Below are positions 26,981 to 36,563 of a stretch of 64,000 nt of DNA, one piece after another. The translations under genes were made by a program, and so were the position numbers. The notes under the pieces were generated by a model. The model saw only the letters and a program-made list of their open reading frames with translations, was not told where the DNA came from and did not search any database. Origin of the DNA: an uncultured Blautia sp. (lineage in GTDB: Bacteria > Bacillota > Clostridia > Lachnospirales > Lachnospiraceae). Every line of letters starts with the position of its first letter. The first letter of the stretch is position 1. The DNA lies in NCBI GenBank assembly GCA_900551075.1, contig URVB01000002.1, positions 62,001 to 126,000 of the forward strand, written 5' to 3'.

Positions 26981-28384
26981 TTATGCGTTGTAAATTTTAA
27001 TATCAAATGATTCGTGAATTACCGTACGGGCTTCCTCAACAGAAGCAAATTCTTTTGCTTTCAGCATCTGAGCCGTAATATTTCCGATAGCCGTCGCTTC
27101 GCCCGGACCTGCATGTACTTCTTTTCCGGTTGCTTTTGCAGTCAGTTCATTTAAGTAACCTGCATTGGAGCCGCCGCCGACTACATGAATACGGCTATAG
27201 GTTCTTCCGGTGATTTCCTCCAGCTCTTTTGCTGTTCTTGCATAGCATTCAGCAAGACTGCAGTAGATCACAGTTGCGATCTCACCTAAGGTTTCCGGAA
27301 CCTTCTGGCCGGTTCTGCGGCAGTAATCCTTCACTTCCTCTGTCATACTATCCGGTGACAGGAAGCACTCATCGTTTGCGTCCACTCTGGACGGGAAATC
27401 CTTGGCTTCTTCTGCCATAGCGCAAATCTCGCCAAATCCATATTTATCACCAAACTCGTGGCGTACAGACTGAATCATCCAAAGTCCCATGATATTTTTC
27501 AAATAACGGAACCTGCCTTCGTAACCGCCTTCGTTTGTTAAATTCAGCTCACAGCTTCTCTCAGAACAGTCTGCTTCTTTTCTTTCCAGACCCATTAGAG
27601 ACCAGGTGCCGGAACTGATATAGATAAAGTCGTCGTCATTTGCCGGTACTGCCAGTACAGCAGAGCCTGTATCATGCGTAGCCGGAGCTACGACCTCCAG
27701 ATCAAAGCCTACTTCCTTCTGCAATTCTTTCGTCAGATGCCCGATGGTTGTTCCCGGCATGATCAGCTTCCGGAACATTTTTCTCGGATATCCCAGCATA
27801 TCGATCAATTCGTAATCCCAATCCATTGTATGCGGATTCACAAGCTGTCCGGTAGTTGCCTCTGTATATTCGTTCGTCTTCTCTCCAGTCAGCAGATAGT
27901 GGAAATAATCCGGTACATGAAGCATGGTCTCTGCCTGCTCCAGATATTCCGGATGTCTTTTTTTCACTGCCATTAACTGATAAATGGTATTAAAAATCGC
28001 CTTCTGGATACCGGTTCTTGCATACAGATCTTCCAGTGAAATAGTTTTATAAACCTCTTCATCCATGCCGTCATTGCGGTGATCACGGTATCCTACGGTA
28101 TTTCCGAGAACCTTCTCATCCTTATCCAAAAGAACAAAATCCACACCCCAGGTATCCACACCCATACTTACCGGAATCTTGCCCATTTCCCTGCACTTTT
28201 TCATTCCGGTAACAATTTCCCTGAAAATACGGTCAAATTCCCAGCACAGTTCCCCGTCCTTCTTTACCATTCCGTTCTCAAAGCGGTGAACCTCCTCAAG
28301 CTGTATTTTGCCGTTCTCCATATGACCAAGGATCAAGCGGCCGCTGGATGCTCCCATGTCAACTGCCAAATAATATGTAGCCAT
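26981..28384 (-). CDS. rhaB: Rhamnulokinase
   Basis: 467 aa FGGY kinase (E. coli RhaB 489). Opening YYLAVDMGASSGRLILG is the phosphate-1 motif with the RhaB-type DMGASSGR. Other RhaB features are GVDTWGVDFVLLD, YRDHR, IYQLMA and THDTGSAV. It phosphorylates L-rhamnulose to the 1-phosphate and could also take L-fuculose, since no fuculokinase is seen near fucI. ATG 28384 with AGGAGG upstream. First gene of the rhaB-rhaA operon. Confidence 0.94.
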   Translation of the reverse strand: MATYYLAVDMGASSGRLILGHMENGKIQLEEVHRFENGMVKKDGELCWEFDRIFREIVTGMKKCREMGKIPVSMGVDTWGVDFVLLDKDEKVLGNTVGYRDHRNDGMDEEVYKTISLEDLYARTGIQKAIFNTIYQLMAVKKRHPEYLEQAETMLHVPDYFHYLLTGEKTNEYTEATTGQLVNPHTMDWDYELIDMLGYPRKMFRKLIMPGTTIGHLTKELQKEVGFDLEVVAPATHDTGSAVLAVPANDDDFIYISSGTWSLMGLERKEADCSERSCELNLTNEGGYEGRFRYLKNIMGLWMIQSVRHEFGDKYGFGEICAMAEEAKDFPSRVDANDECFLSPDSMTEEVKDYCRRTGQKVPETLGEIATVIYCSLAECYARTAKELEEITGRTYSRIHVVGGGSNAGYLNELTAKATGKEVHAGPGEATAIGNITAQMLKAKEFASVEEARTVIHESFDIKIYNA

Positions 28385-28469
28385 TGTAAAATCCTCCTAA
28401 ATATGTAAGATTGATAAAACGGTTGCCTTTGTGCAAACTGCTGTTTTACTGCCATCTCTTTCATATTTG

Positions 28470-28499
28470 ATAATAACATATTACTATGGTTTGCTTCAA
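28470..28499 (-). promoter_or_regulatory. Promoter of rhaB-rhaA
   Basis: Minus-strand TTGAAG (28494-28499), 18 bases, TATTAT (28470-28475), 86 bases upstream of the rhaB start. The 187-base gap to the preceding kinase gene shows no convincing terminator, so some read-through from the GRE operon is possible. Confidence 0.6.
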
Positions 28500-28571
28500 G
28501 TGTGAAGAACCTTGTTTGTCAAAAAAAGTGTCCTTATTTGCAATGCCGAAGGGCAAAAACGTCAAACCCGT

Positions 28572-30080
28572 TTACATTCTTTCGTAGAGAGGCTTCAGCG
28601 CATAATAAGCTTCGTCAAAAATCCTTTTTGACTTATGATAGATTTCTTTTTTCGAAGGATCCGGCTGAACCGGTTCGCCAAATGCAAGAAATTTGTGTAT
28701 GGCACTAAAATCCTCATAAACCCCGCATCCCACGCCTGCAATGACTGCCGCCGCAATGGAGGTCGCCTCTTCCACATGGTTCGGACGTACCAGCTCCGCT
28801 TCCAGTACATCAGAAAGGATTTGAGCCACAATATCCCCTTTTGCACCGCCGCCTGTCATGATCAGGCGGTCAATATTTAAATATTTACGGTAGGATTGAA
28901 GGATCAGCTCCAGGTTCATGGCAACGCCCTCCAAAACTGCACGCATGTAATCCTCCCGCTTATGATACATGCGGATTCCCAGAAAACTGCCCGATGCGTC
29001 TGGATTCCATCGGGGCGCCCGTTCCCCTGTCAGATATGGAAGAAACAACAGTCCCTTGGCTCCTGCCGGAGAACCTGCTGCCATGGGATTCACCAGGTCC
29101 CAGTTACTGAATCCCTGTGCCCTTGCCTGCGCAATTTCCTCCCTGCAGAACAGATTTCTGGCATAAGAATAAGCGCTTCCTGCCGACTGCATGGTTCCGC
29201 ACGGCATATATCTTCCCGGAATCACATGTGCAAAACAAAAGAACACCTGATCATTATCCAAAAACTTTTTCTCAGCCGTACCGCCGATCCATGCAGAGGT
29301 ACCAAAAGTCAGAAACATCTGGTTCTTTTCAATACAGCCCGCACCAAGGGCAGAGCAGGGTCCATCACCGCCGCCGCAGACCACCTTCGTATTCACGGTT
29401 AATCCAAGCTCTCCGGCAGCTTCTGCCTGCAAGGTTCCGATCACATCGGTGGAAACATGAAGTTCGGGAAATTTATCTGAAGGAACGCCCGCTGCTTCCA
29501 AAACCTCCTTCGACCAGCAAAGCCCTTCCAAATCCAGCGCATTGGTTCCGGATGCGTCGGAATAATCTGTCACAAACTCACCGGTCATACGGTAAATGAT
29601 ATAATCCTTTACCTGCAGCATCTTGTACGTTTTTTCATAAATTTCCGGTTCATTATCCCGAATCCACATCAGCTTTTCCATACTGTAAGTCGGACTCAGG
29701 CGGTGTCCCAGCAATTCATAGGCATATGCGTCTCCCAGTGACTCTCTCAGCCAATCGGTCTGCTTTTGTGCTCGCTGGTCCGCCCAGATGACAGCAGGGC
29801 GCAGTACCTTTCCCTCTCTGTCTACAACAAGACAGCACTGCATTTGTGCGGAAAAAGATACTGCCAGAATCTCCTCTGCCAAAATCCCCTCCGTAACCTT
29901 TCTTGTAGATACACAAACAGCCTTCCACCAGTCCTCCGGGTTCTGTTCTGCCCTGCCTCCTTCCCGGTAATACACCTGATAAGAAGCCACGGTGCTTTTC
30001 ACCAGCTCTCCCTCCACGTTAAACAGGGACGCCTTATTTCCTGAAGTGCCGATATCATGTGCCAGCAAATACTTTCCCAT
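28572..30080 (-). CDS. FGGY-family carbohydrate kinase (XylB-like), last gene of the GRE operon
   Basis: 502 aa from ATG 30080 with TTGGAGGG just upstream; a TTG 12 bases further up falls in the ribosome site. Two-domain actin-like kinase: LLAHDIGTSGNKASLF (phosphate loop), IWADQRAQ, the GGGDGPCSALGAG region with the catalytic Asp, FLPYLTGERAPRWNP, and GGGAKGDIVAQILSDVL for ATP binding. Closest in look to xylulokinase/gluconokinase-type FGGY enzymes, but the substrate cannot be read from sequence. It follows the FSA-like aldolase gene by 30 bases. In context it could phosphorylate the sugar or polyol feeding the glycyl radical enzyme, or a fragment released by the aldolase. Confidence 0.85.
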   Translation of the reverse strand: MGKYLLAHDIGTSGNKASLFNVEGELVKSTVASYQVYYREGGRAEQNPEDWWKAVCVSTRKVTEGILAEEILAVSFSAQMQCCLVVDREGKVLRPAVIWADQRAQKQTDWLRESLGDAYAYELLGHRLSPTYSMEKLMWIRDNEPEIYEKTYKMLQVKDYIIYRMTGEFVTDYSDASGTNALDLEGLCWSKEVLEAAGVPSDKFPELHVSTDVIGTLQAEAAGELGLTVNTKVVCGGGDGPCSALGAGCIEKNQMFLTFGTSAWIGGTAEKKFLDNDQVFFCFAHVIPGRYMPCGTMQSAGSAYSYARNLFCREEIAQARAQGFSNWDLVNPMAAGSPAGAKGLLFLPYLTGERAPRWNPDASGSFLGIRMYHKREDYMRAVLEGVAMNLELILQSYRKYLNIDRLIMTGGGAKGDIVAQILSDVLEAELVRPNHVEEATSIAAAVIAGVGCGVYEDFSAIHKFLAFGEPVQPDPSKKEIYHKSKRIFDEAYYALKPLYERM

Positions 30081-30110
30081 AAGTCCCTCCAATCTCAGAA
30101 ATCCACGAAA

Positions 30111-30782
30111 CTATAATTCATAGATCTTTTTGTCACCGTATGTTTTGATCCAGTCCTTTTTGAAGCCTTCTACGGCAAAATCAATGATCGCATTTTCTAC
30201 CATAGTCGTCAGAAGGTCCACAGAGACAGTTACTGCATGCGCCCCTGCCGTCAGGGCATCCAGCACCTGCTCTGTATTTTTAAAGCTGGCTGCCAAAATC
30301 CTGGTTGGTTTCCGGTGATTGCCAAACAGCTTCGCCATATCTCCGATGACCTTTTTGCTGTCTATGTTAAGGTTGTTCATACGATTAAAATACGGAGCAA
30401 CATAATCAGCGCCTACGCTTGCCGCCATCATTGCCTGCTGTGTCGTATACACGGCAGTTGCAGTTACCTTAGAACCGTTTGCCTTCAGATACTTCATCGC
30501 ACAGATTCCCTGCTCTGTTGCCGGAACCTTAATATACACGTCCTTGCCAAGCCTCCGCTGAATGCACCCTGCTTCCCGCAGCATCTCCTCCCAGGTATCC
30601 GCTGTCACCTGTACATGAAGCTGCCTATTTCCTATGATTTCCCTGATCTCCGTAAGCAGCGGCCAAAACTCCGCCTTCTCTCTGGAAATTATCGTAGGGT
30701 TAGAGGTCACGCCCGTAATCTCATACAATTCCGTATATTTCCGGATCTGCTCCAAATTCGCCGTATCCAATAAAATTTCCAT
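30111..30782 (-). CDS. fsa: Fructose-6-phosphate aldolase-like (FSA) enzyme of the transaldolase family
   Basis: 223 aa (E. coli FsaA 220). It keeps the FSA active site: D6 (LLDTAN), Schiff-base K85 (YIKVPAT), and the residues that separate FSA from true transaldolase, Gln58 (HVQVTA) and Tyr131 (VAPYFNRM), where transaldolases have Glu and Phe. FSA enzymes split fructose-6-phosphate or 1-deoxyfructose-6-phosphate into glyceraldehyde-3-phosphate plus dihydroxyacetone or hydroxyacetone. Its place between two kinases behind a glycyl radical enzyme fits the second reaction. ATG 30782 with GGAGG at 8 bases. Confidence 0.9.
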   Translation of the reverse strand: MEILLDTANLEQIRKYTELYEITGVTSNPTIISREKAEFWPLLTEIREIIGNRQLHVQVTADTWEEMLREAGCIQRRLGKDVYIKVPATEQGICAMKYLKANGSKVTATAVYTTQQAMMAASVGADYVAPYFNRMNNLNIDSKKVIGDMAKLFGNHRKPTRILAASFKNTEQVLDALTAGAHAVTVSVDLLTTMVENAIIDFAVEGFKKDWIKTYGDKKIYEL

Positions 30783-30812
30783 ATTACATTCCTCCGTTAT
30801 TTACACCATTTT

Positions 30813-32186
30813 TCACTTCTGCAAATACCTGATCTTCTTCTGTACCTCTTCCAAGGATTCCGCCAGCCCCGCAGAAACCAGAGAATGCAGCGCAGCACCA
30901 TAGGCGGCTTCCTCTTTGTATAATGGAATTTCCATCTTCATTCCGAACAATTCCTCCGCAAGCTCCTGCATCAGCCGATTTTTCCGAATTCCGTTTCCGG
31001 AACCCACCAGCCTTGTTCCACGCCTGCCTGTCATCCCGCACATCTGCAGATACATTTCATGCAGTTCTTCCAAAATCCCCTGCAGCATCCCCAGAGTCAT
31101 AGCCCCCGGACAGAAATTTTCCACACCAATCGCCCGGATGCTTCCCCTTTCCTTCGGATTGCTCCTGGTTCCGGAAAAGGTTGTTCTGATCTTCCAGGCA
31201 GCATCTTTTCCATACTGTTTCAGAAAAGCCCTTGCCTGACGCTCCATATTTTCATAAATCTCCCTCTTCAGCCCGCCTGCCTCCCGGTAAAACTGTTCCA
31301 GCATGGCATATGCCCTGCCGCCGCAAAGCCCGGAACCTGCCAGGAGATACTGGTCTTTTGTACACGGTCTAAGCTCTATGGAGCCCTCCGTGTCCGTATA
31401 AGCAGCCGTTGCCATGGATACCTGACTTCCGGTTCCAATATTCAAAAGCACAGTATCATGAAGCGTCTGCACAGAACCGATCATACTGGCCTGATTATCT
31501 CCCAGGGATACCATGACCGGAATTCCCTTCGGAAGCGTTCCGCCCGTTTGTCCCATAATCGCATGATCCGGCAGAAGCTCCGGCAGATATTTTAGATCGA
31601 TACCGAATTCTGTCAGCTCCCTGCGGCAAAAATCTCCTTTCCGCAAATCAAAACAGCCCCAGCTTGCAGCCATATCCCCTGCAATCACAGGCTTTGTGCT
31701 TCCGCAGAGCTTCATGCCTACATAATCACTTATCGTTGACATTTTTACTGCATTCTCCGGAAGCAGCCCGTTTTCCTGTAAATAAAAATGCGTTGTCATT
31801 CCAAAGCCGGAAGCCGCAGTACCGGCCGCAGCTTTTAATGCCTGCGCATAGGTCCGTCCATCCAAAAGCTTCTCATTCCCACTCCCGTCCTGCCAGGTAT
31901 AAAGAGGAGTGACCGCTTCTCCCTGCCCGTCTACATAGAGAACCCCGTGCATCTGCCCTGTCAGACCGATGCTGTCCACAGCCCCATATTTCTGAATAAG
32001 CTCCCGGACCGCTTGTTCTGTAAGCTTTACCAGCTTTTGGGGATCCTGTATCCGGCTGGTCAGAAGCCTGCCCTCCAAAAATGCCTGATGCGGGATCGTC
32101 CTGCTCTCCAACAGCTCTGTGCTGTCTCCATCAACCAAAATCACACTGATCGTGGTTGTTCCGATATCAATTCCCATTGCGCGCAT
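30813..32186 (-). CDS. FGGY-family kinase, sedoheptulokinase-like
   Basis: 457 aa from ATG 32186 (MRAMGIDIGTT), with AGGAGAG at 5 bases; in-frame ATGs at 32216 and 32204 lie inside the upstream gntR gene. Phosphate loop GIDIGTTTISVILVD, GLTGQMHGVLYVD, TWQDGSGN and VSLGDNQASMIGSV resemble the sedoheptulokinase/carbohydrate-kinase subgroup. Substrate unknown. It starts 10 bases after the GntR stop and is 30 bases upstream of the FSA gene. Either this or the second FGGY kinase could make the 6-phosphate that the GRE would use. Confidence 0.82.
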   Translation of the reverse strand: MRAMGIDIGTTTISVILVDGDSTELLESRTIPHQAFLEGRLLTSRIQDPQKLVKLTEQAVRELIQKYGAVDSIGLTGQMHGVLYVDGQGEAVTPLYTWQDGSGNEKLLDGRTYAQALKAAAGTAASGFGMTTHFYLQENGLLPENAVKMSTISDYVGMKLCGSTKPVIAGDMAASWGCFDLRKGDFCRRELTEFGIDLKYLPELLPDHAIMGQTGGTLPKGIPVMVSLGDNQASMIGSVQTLHDTVLLNIGTGSQVSMATAAYTDTEGSIELRPCTKDQYLLAGSGLCGGRAYAMLEQFYREAGGLKREIYENMERQARAFLKQYGKDAAWKIRTTFSGTRSNPKERGSIRAIGVENFCPGAMTLGMLQGILEELHEMYLQMCGMTGRRGTRLVGSGNGIRKNRLMQELAEELFGMKMEIPLYKEEAAYGAALHSLVSAGLAESLEEVQKKIRYLQK

Positions 32187-32196
32187 ATCTGCTCTC

Positions 32197-33225
32197 CTAT
32201 CCATTGTTGTTTGCATGTCCCTTTACCTGATAAACCCCTGCCGTCCATGCGCTTCCATTCTGGTTCTGACGCTTCAGACAATCAAAAATCTTTTCCGCCA
32301 TTCCCTGAAAATCCTGCTCCAGGGTACAGATTCCAAGCTCCTCTGCCCCGGGACAGGCATCGATCATTGCTGCCTGATGCACCAGACCTCTGTCCTTTGC
32401 TCTTCGCTCAAACAGCATTCCCAGCTCACCTACTGCATATATAATTCCGTCACAGACCCGTAATTTTCCCAGACTCTGCTCCACCAGCTCTACCGGCAAT
32501 TCCTCCAGACGATTGTGATAAGACCACGGAATCCTGCAGACAGGTCCTTCCGGCACCAGCCTGCTGAATTCTCTCTCGCGCGCCTTCACACTGCTTACCT
32601 GATGCTCATCCCAGCCTGCAAACCCAAGCTTCACACATCCCTGTTTCCATAGAATCCTTACAAGTCTGCGGACGGCATCCCCATTGTCCAGGCAAACGGC
32701 ATCCGCATAGGTACTGTGAGAAGCCGTATCAAACAGTACAATATTCATGCCTAATCCCCGAAGCTTGCGCAGGACCTCCTGACTCAGCTCCATATCCTCC
32801 TGCCAAAGTACTACATTGCGCAGATCCTTTTCGTATATCCGATACAGGCAGTTTTCCAGCGATAACCTGCGGGGCTTCTGTTTGAACAACACCAGGGAAT
32901 CCTGTTCCTCCGCATTTGTCTGAAAGGCATCAATAAATCTGGAAAAAAAGGAATTCTGTGCAGGCGCCACCAATGTGATGATATCCATATTTCCGGTTCT
33001 GGCTCCATACTGCAGTGCAACTCTGGTTCCGCTGCCCTGGATACGTTCAATGATATGCTCCTCCTCCAGAAGCTTCAATGCCTTCCGGACTGTGACACGG
33101 CTGACTCCAAGCTCCTCTGAAAGCCTTCGTTCCGGCGGAATATATTCCCCATCCCGGTAAATATCCTCATAAATCATTCTGCATATCTGCTTTCTGACAT
33201 TCTGATAAAGATTTTGTTCCTCCAA
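32197..33225 (-). CDS. GntR-type regulator with LacI-like effector domain (AraR architecture)
   Basis: 342 aa from a TTG start at 33225, with GGGAGG 6 bases upstream; no ATG is near. N-terminal winged helix of the GntR family (about 1-70: YIPPERRLSEELGVSRVTVRKAL, IERIQGSGTRVA; partly quoted) is joined to a periplasmic-binding-like sugar sensor (about 75-342). This AraR-like arrangement acts as a sugar-relieved repressor. The gene is third in the GRE operon, so the operon is probably autoregulated through the ATTGGTAT repeats at its promoter. Confidence 0.87.
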   Translation of the reverse strand: MEEQNLYQNVRKQICRMIYEDIYRDGEYIPPERRLSEELGVSRVTVRKALKLLEEEHIIERIQGSGTRVALQYGARTGNMDIITLVAPAQNSFFSRFIDAFQTNAEEQDSLVLFKQKPRRLSLENCLYRIYEKDLRNVVLWQEDMELSQEVLRKLRGLGMNIVLFDTASHSTYADAVCLDNGDAVRRLVRILWKQGCVKLGFAGWDEHQVSSVKAREREFSRLVPEGPVCRIPWSYHNRLEELPVELVEQSLGKLRVCDGIIYAVGELGMLFERRAKDRGLVHQAAMIDACPGAEELGICTLEQDFQGMAEKIFDCLKRQNQNGSAWTAGVYQVKGHANNNG

Positions 33226-33257
33226 ACCGCTCCTCCCTTGTCGGACATGGCCCGTAA

Positions 33258-35654
33258 TCAGGCTCCAAGCGCTGTAGAATCCGGGTCCAGACGTTTGATG
33301 ATATCCTCCTGAATTTCCGGAGAAAGGTCCAGGAAATTCACAAATGTTCCATGAATACGTACAATATAAACACCACCCGGCGCATACTTCTTTGGATTGG
33401 CCAATACCCTGCGCAGCATTTCCGGGGTCGTAACGTTTACGTACAGATAAAACGGCGAAACCGTATCTTTATCATAAGTATTGAAAAACAGCGGTGTGAA
33501 AACCCTGGTCTTGAATTCCAATCCCTTTTCTTCCATGGTTTTTCCCTTAAAATATCCGGGGTTGATACCAAAATGGGAAGCATAACCTCCATTCATCGTA
33601 TCAAAAGGCAGATACCTGTTGGAAAGCATTCGCATTCCAAGTCCCCCGGATGACTCTCCATACAGCGGGTCCACGCCATAATTCAGCATTTCCCCGGACT
33701 TTCTTCCATCCGGAGTCGCACCCACCCAGTAACCGTACATCAAATGGGTCGAAGGTGTGGAATAATCCGGCCGGAAAGGATTCCCCAGGTAATTCTTCTT
33801 AGATGCTACCAGGGCGGAAACTCTTTCGGCAATTTCCTTTGCTTCTTTATCCACTGCTTCAATGTTGTTGCCGAATTTGTCGCATTCCAGAAGATACTGC
33901 CGCATTTCCTCATCATTTTCAAAATTTGTTTTAAGGGCCAGAAGCATTCTGTCCGCATCCCGGGGTCTTTCCGTAAGCAAGGTATCAATTGCAATAAAGG
34001 AATCCGCCAAAACGCTCAGGCCGTGAATCAAACAGCCGCTTCCATTATATTTTGTACCCTGCTGCCGGGTATCACGCATATCAATGCCGGACTCCAGCCC
34101 TCCCATCATTACGGACAGGAAGGGTACCTGGTATAAACCAATCGCCCGGGAAGCACCATTTGCCGCCTTCACCATTTCCTCTACATAGAAATCCAATTCT
34201 CTGTAAAAAATTTCTCTGATGTTTTTCAGAAGCTCCAGATTGTCCTCACAGCCAAGCGCTTCCCTTGTTTTGCCTATTTGCTTCCCCGTAATTTCGGATT
34301 TTCCACCCTGCAGCACAAGCTCCAGCACCTTCGGAAGATTCAGCCAGCTATTGGTGGTATTTCCATTGTCCTTTCCCATGATCAGCGGTTCCTGACAACC
34401 CGCTACGGAATAATCCGGCAAATCCTCTTCTGCCACTCCATGCGCCCTCAAAACTTCAAATAATGCGTCGTCATTAAAAAGAGACGGAGTCAGAACACCC
34501 GGGGTAAAGAAAAAGCGTCCCATTTCCCGGTACAGCTCATCCGGTGTATTTTTGTGCAGCTTTACGGACAGGATCGGCTGCGGAAGATTCATATCATAAT
34601 ATGCATCCAGAAGTGCATAAGTAGTCGGATTCGTCAAATCGTTTCCTTCCACATCACGTCCGCCGACAATCAGATTCTGCGAAATTGCCCAGCTTCTGTC
34701 CCCAACGTTATAAAAGACGAGCATATGCTTTAAAAGCGCTGCGGTAGTCTCTCTGTCCAGATTTTCACTGGCACGGTACGGCTCAAAAATTCTATCCGCA
34801 TTTCCCACGGAAAACGCAAAGGGATTCGGCGCCTGCTCCAAACACATGGTCTGCCAAATCAATAAGAAGGATTGAATCGCTTCATATAGGTTCCCGGCAC
34901 CCTGAGCCGGCACCCTTTTCAAAACCTCTGCCATATATGCAAAACTTTCTTTTTCTTTTCCTTCGGCAGTCTTTGCCTTTTCTTCAGCCATAGTCTGATA
35001 TCTGTTTGCCAATACCAGCAGCGCATCCAGGGTAATTTTCATTGCTTCATAATATTCTTTTTTCTGTATATCTTCTATCTGCGCCTGCTTTTCCGTAATC
35101 TCAGCCTGCACAGCCGACGCACCTTTCTTCAGCAGGCGGCGTACATCCGGAATCACATGTCCGGTCACCTGTTCAATAAAGAACACTGCTTCTTTTGTAT
35201 ATTTTTCTGCCGGATCATAGCTGGCTGTCAAAACCTTTGCAAATTCATTTTCCGCATAATATTTCTTCACTTTGGCAATCCGCTCTGCCGTGATATCACC
35301 AGCCGGGTCGATATCTCCAAATACAGCAGTCGGATCACAGTATCCGGCAAAGGAGCTGACCTGAAAGGCGGGATTGATCAGCGCATATGAACGGGCAAAG
35401 GCATCATCCTGGGTTCCCGCAAACACATGATAAGCGCCCAGTGTGAGCGGAATCCGTTTCATCACTTCCAGCTGTGTTTTGGCAATACGCAGGCAATCCG
35501 GCTCCTCCCTGTAGGTTTCATCACATTCCATAGCAATCTCTCTGGACAGAAACCACCCCTCCAGATGATTCAATGCACGCTCCTCCTGGAAACGCTCCTT
35601 CGCAAGTCCGGTAATTTCCTGCGGTGTGTAGAGCTCTGTAATTTTCATTTTCAA
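33258..35654 (-). CDS. Glycyl radical enzyme of the dehydratase/C-O lyase type (not PFL proper)
   Basis: 798 aa (PFL 760, E. coli YbiW about 810). It has the thiyl-radical cysteine C420 in SVAGCQEP with the C-x-E general-base pair (E422) of GRE dehydratases, rather than the Cys-Cys of pyruvate formate-lyase. The C-terminal glycyl loop is VRIHGTFVNFLDLSPEIQ, with the radical glycine at about G769 and H-G-T where many family members have (S/A)-G-Y. The start is TTG 35654 (GGAGG at 6 bases) or ATG two codons later. Its activase is immediately upstream and an FSA aldolase and two kinases downstream. Likely reaction: radical cleavage of a C-O bond in a sugar-alcohol or anhydro-sugar phosphate; the substrate is unproven. 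Confidence 0.88.
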   Translation of the reverse strand: MKMKITELYTPQEITGLAKERFQEERALNHLEGWFLSREIAMECDETYREEPDCLRIAKTQLEVMKRIPLTLGAYHVFAGTQDDAFARSYALINPAFQVSSFAGYCDPTAVFGDIDPAGDITAERIAKVKKYYAENEFAKVLTASYDPAEKYTKEAVFFIEQVTGHVIPDVRRLLKKGASAVQAEITEKQAQIEDIQKKEYYEAMKITLDALLVLANRYQTMAEEKAKTAEGKEKESFAYMAEVLKRVPAQGAGNLYEAIQSFLLIWQTMCLEQAPNPFAFSVGNADRIFEPYRASENLDRETTAALLKHMLVFYNVGDRSWAISQNLIVGGRDVEGNDLTNPTTYALLDAYYDMNLPQPILSVKLHKNTPDELYREMGRFFFTPGVLTPSLFNDDALFEVLRAHGVAEEDLPDYSVAGCQEPLIMGKDNGNTTNSWLNLPKVLELVLQGGKSEITGKQIGKTREALGCEDNLELLKNIREIFYRELDFYVEEMVKAANGASRAIGLYQVPFLSVMMGGLESGIDMRDTRQQGTKYNGSGCLIHGLSVLADSFIAIDTLLTERPRDADRMLLALKTNFENDEEMRQYLLECDKFGNNIEAVDKEAKEIAERVSALVASKKNYLGNPFRPDYSTPSTHLMYGYWVGATPDGRKSGEMLNYGVDPLYGESSGGLGMRMLSNRYLPFDTMNGGYASHFGINPGYFKGKTMEEKGLEFKTRVFTPLFFNTYDKDTVSPFYLYVNVTTPEMLRRVLANPKKYAPGGVYIVRIHGTFVNFLDLSPEIQEDIIKRLDPDSTALGA

Positions 35655-35678
35655 TCTTTACCTCCTTTTTCCTGAACC

Positions 35679-36551
35679 TCATGTACGTACGCAGCAAATC
35701 CCATGCTCCGACATGATTTTTTCGAATTGCTCAACTGTTCCGGGTTTCACTCTGCCCGCCTTCATCAGATATTCCCGGCCGCATTGCTCCCATTTTCCCT
35801 TACCAAATTCATGATAAGTCAAAAATTCCACTTTTGTACCGGGACCCTTGATATATGTTTTAAACAGCTTCGCAAAGCCGGCCGCATCCTCCGTACGGTC
35901 ATTAAATCCCGGTATCAGGGGAACTCTCACCAACACATTAGGATGTACTTCGGAAACCTTTTCCAAATTGCAAAGAGTCCATCTATTGGAAATTCCAAGC
36001 CATTCTCTGTGCTTCGTTTCGTCATAATGCTTCACATCCATAATCCACTGCTCCACATGCGGAATATATTCTTCCATCCGCGGATGTGTCCCATTGCTTT
36101 CGATTGCTCTGTGGACGCCTGCATCTCCAAGCAGCTTAAGCAGCCTCTTTACTGCTTCAAACTGCATAGTAATTTCACCGCCGGTAAGAGTCACACCTCC
36201 TCCATCAAAAAACATGGGGATAGAAGCTGCACATTCCCGGGCAAGAGCCTCAATCTCATATTCTTTACAGGAAAGACGGATGCCTTTTTGTCTCCTGCCG
36301 TGAATACAGGGCCTGTCGGCACATCCGGAACAGATTTCCCTGTCCAGTTTTCCCTTTTTTACCGCTCCCCTGGGACAGCAGCTCTCCTTCAGCCACTCCT
36401 TCTCGGTAAAAAGTACTCCTTCTAACGGCATTCCTTCCGGATTCGAACACCAGGGACATTTCATATTACATCCCTGAAGGTGGAGGATCAAACGGTTCCC
36501 CTGACCGTCCTGAGAATAATGAAAACCTTTTTGAAATACTTTCAGTTTCAT
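35679..36551 (-). CDS. Glycyl-radical-enzyme activating protein (radical SAM)
   Basis: 290 aa from ATG 36551 (MKLKVFQKG), with AAGGAG 6 bases upstream; a longer frame from 36587 would lie in the operator. Radical-SAM motif C-x3-C-x2-C in LQGCNMKCPWC, followed by a ferredoxin-like insert with two extra cysteine clusters (SCCPRGAV, CSGCADRPC), as in activases of GRE dehydratases, then FDGGGVTLTGGE (SAM-binding GGE). It generates the glycyl radical on the adjacent GRE. First gene of the operon, 24 bases before the GRE. Confidence 0.93.
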   Translation of the reverse strand: MKLKVFQKGFHYSQDGQGNRLILHLQGCNMKCPWCSNPEGMPLEGVLFTEKEWLKESCCPRGAVKKGKLDREICSGCADRPCIHGRRQKGIRLSCKEYEIEALARECAASIPMFFDGGGVTLTGGEITMQFEAVKRLLKLLGDAGVHRAIESNGTHPRMEEYIPHVEQWIMDVKHYDETKHREWLGISNRWTLCNLEKVSEVHPNVLVRVPLIPGFNDRTEDAAGFAKLFKTYIKGPGTKVEFLTYHEFGKGKWEQCGREYLMKAGRVKPGTVEQFEKIMSEHGICCVRT

Positions 36552-36563
36552 TTTACGCTCCTT

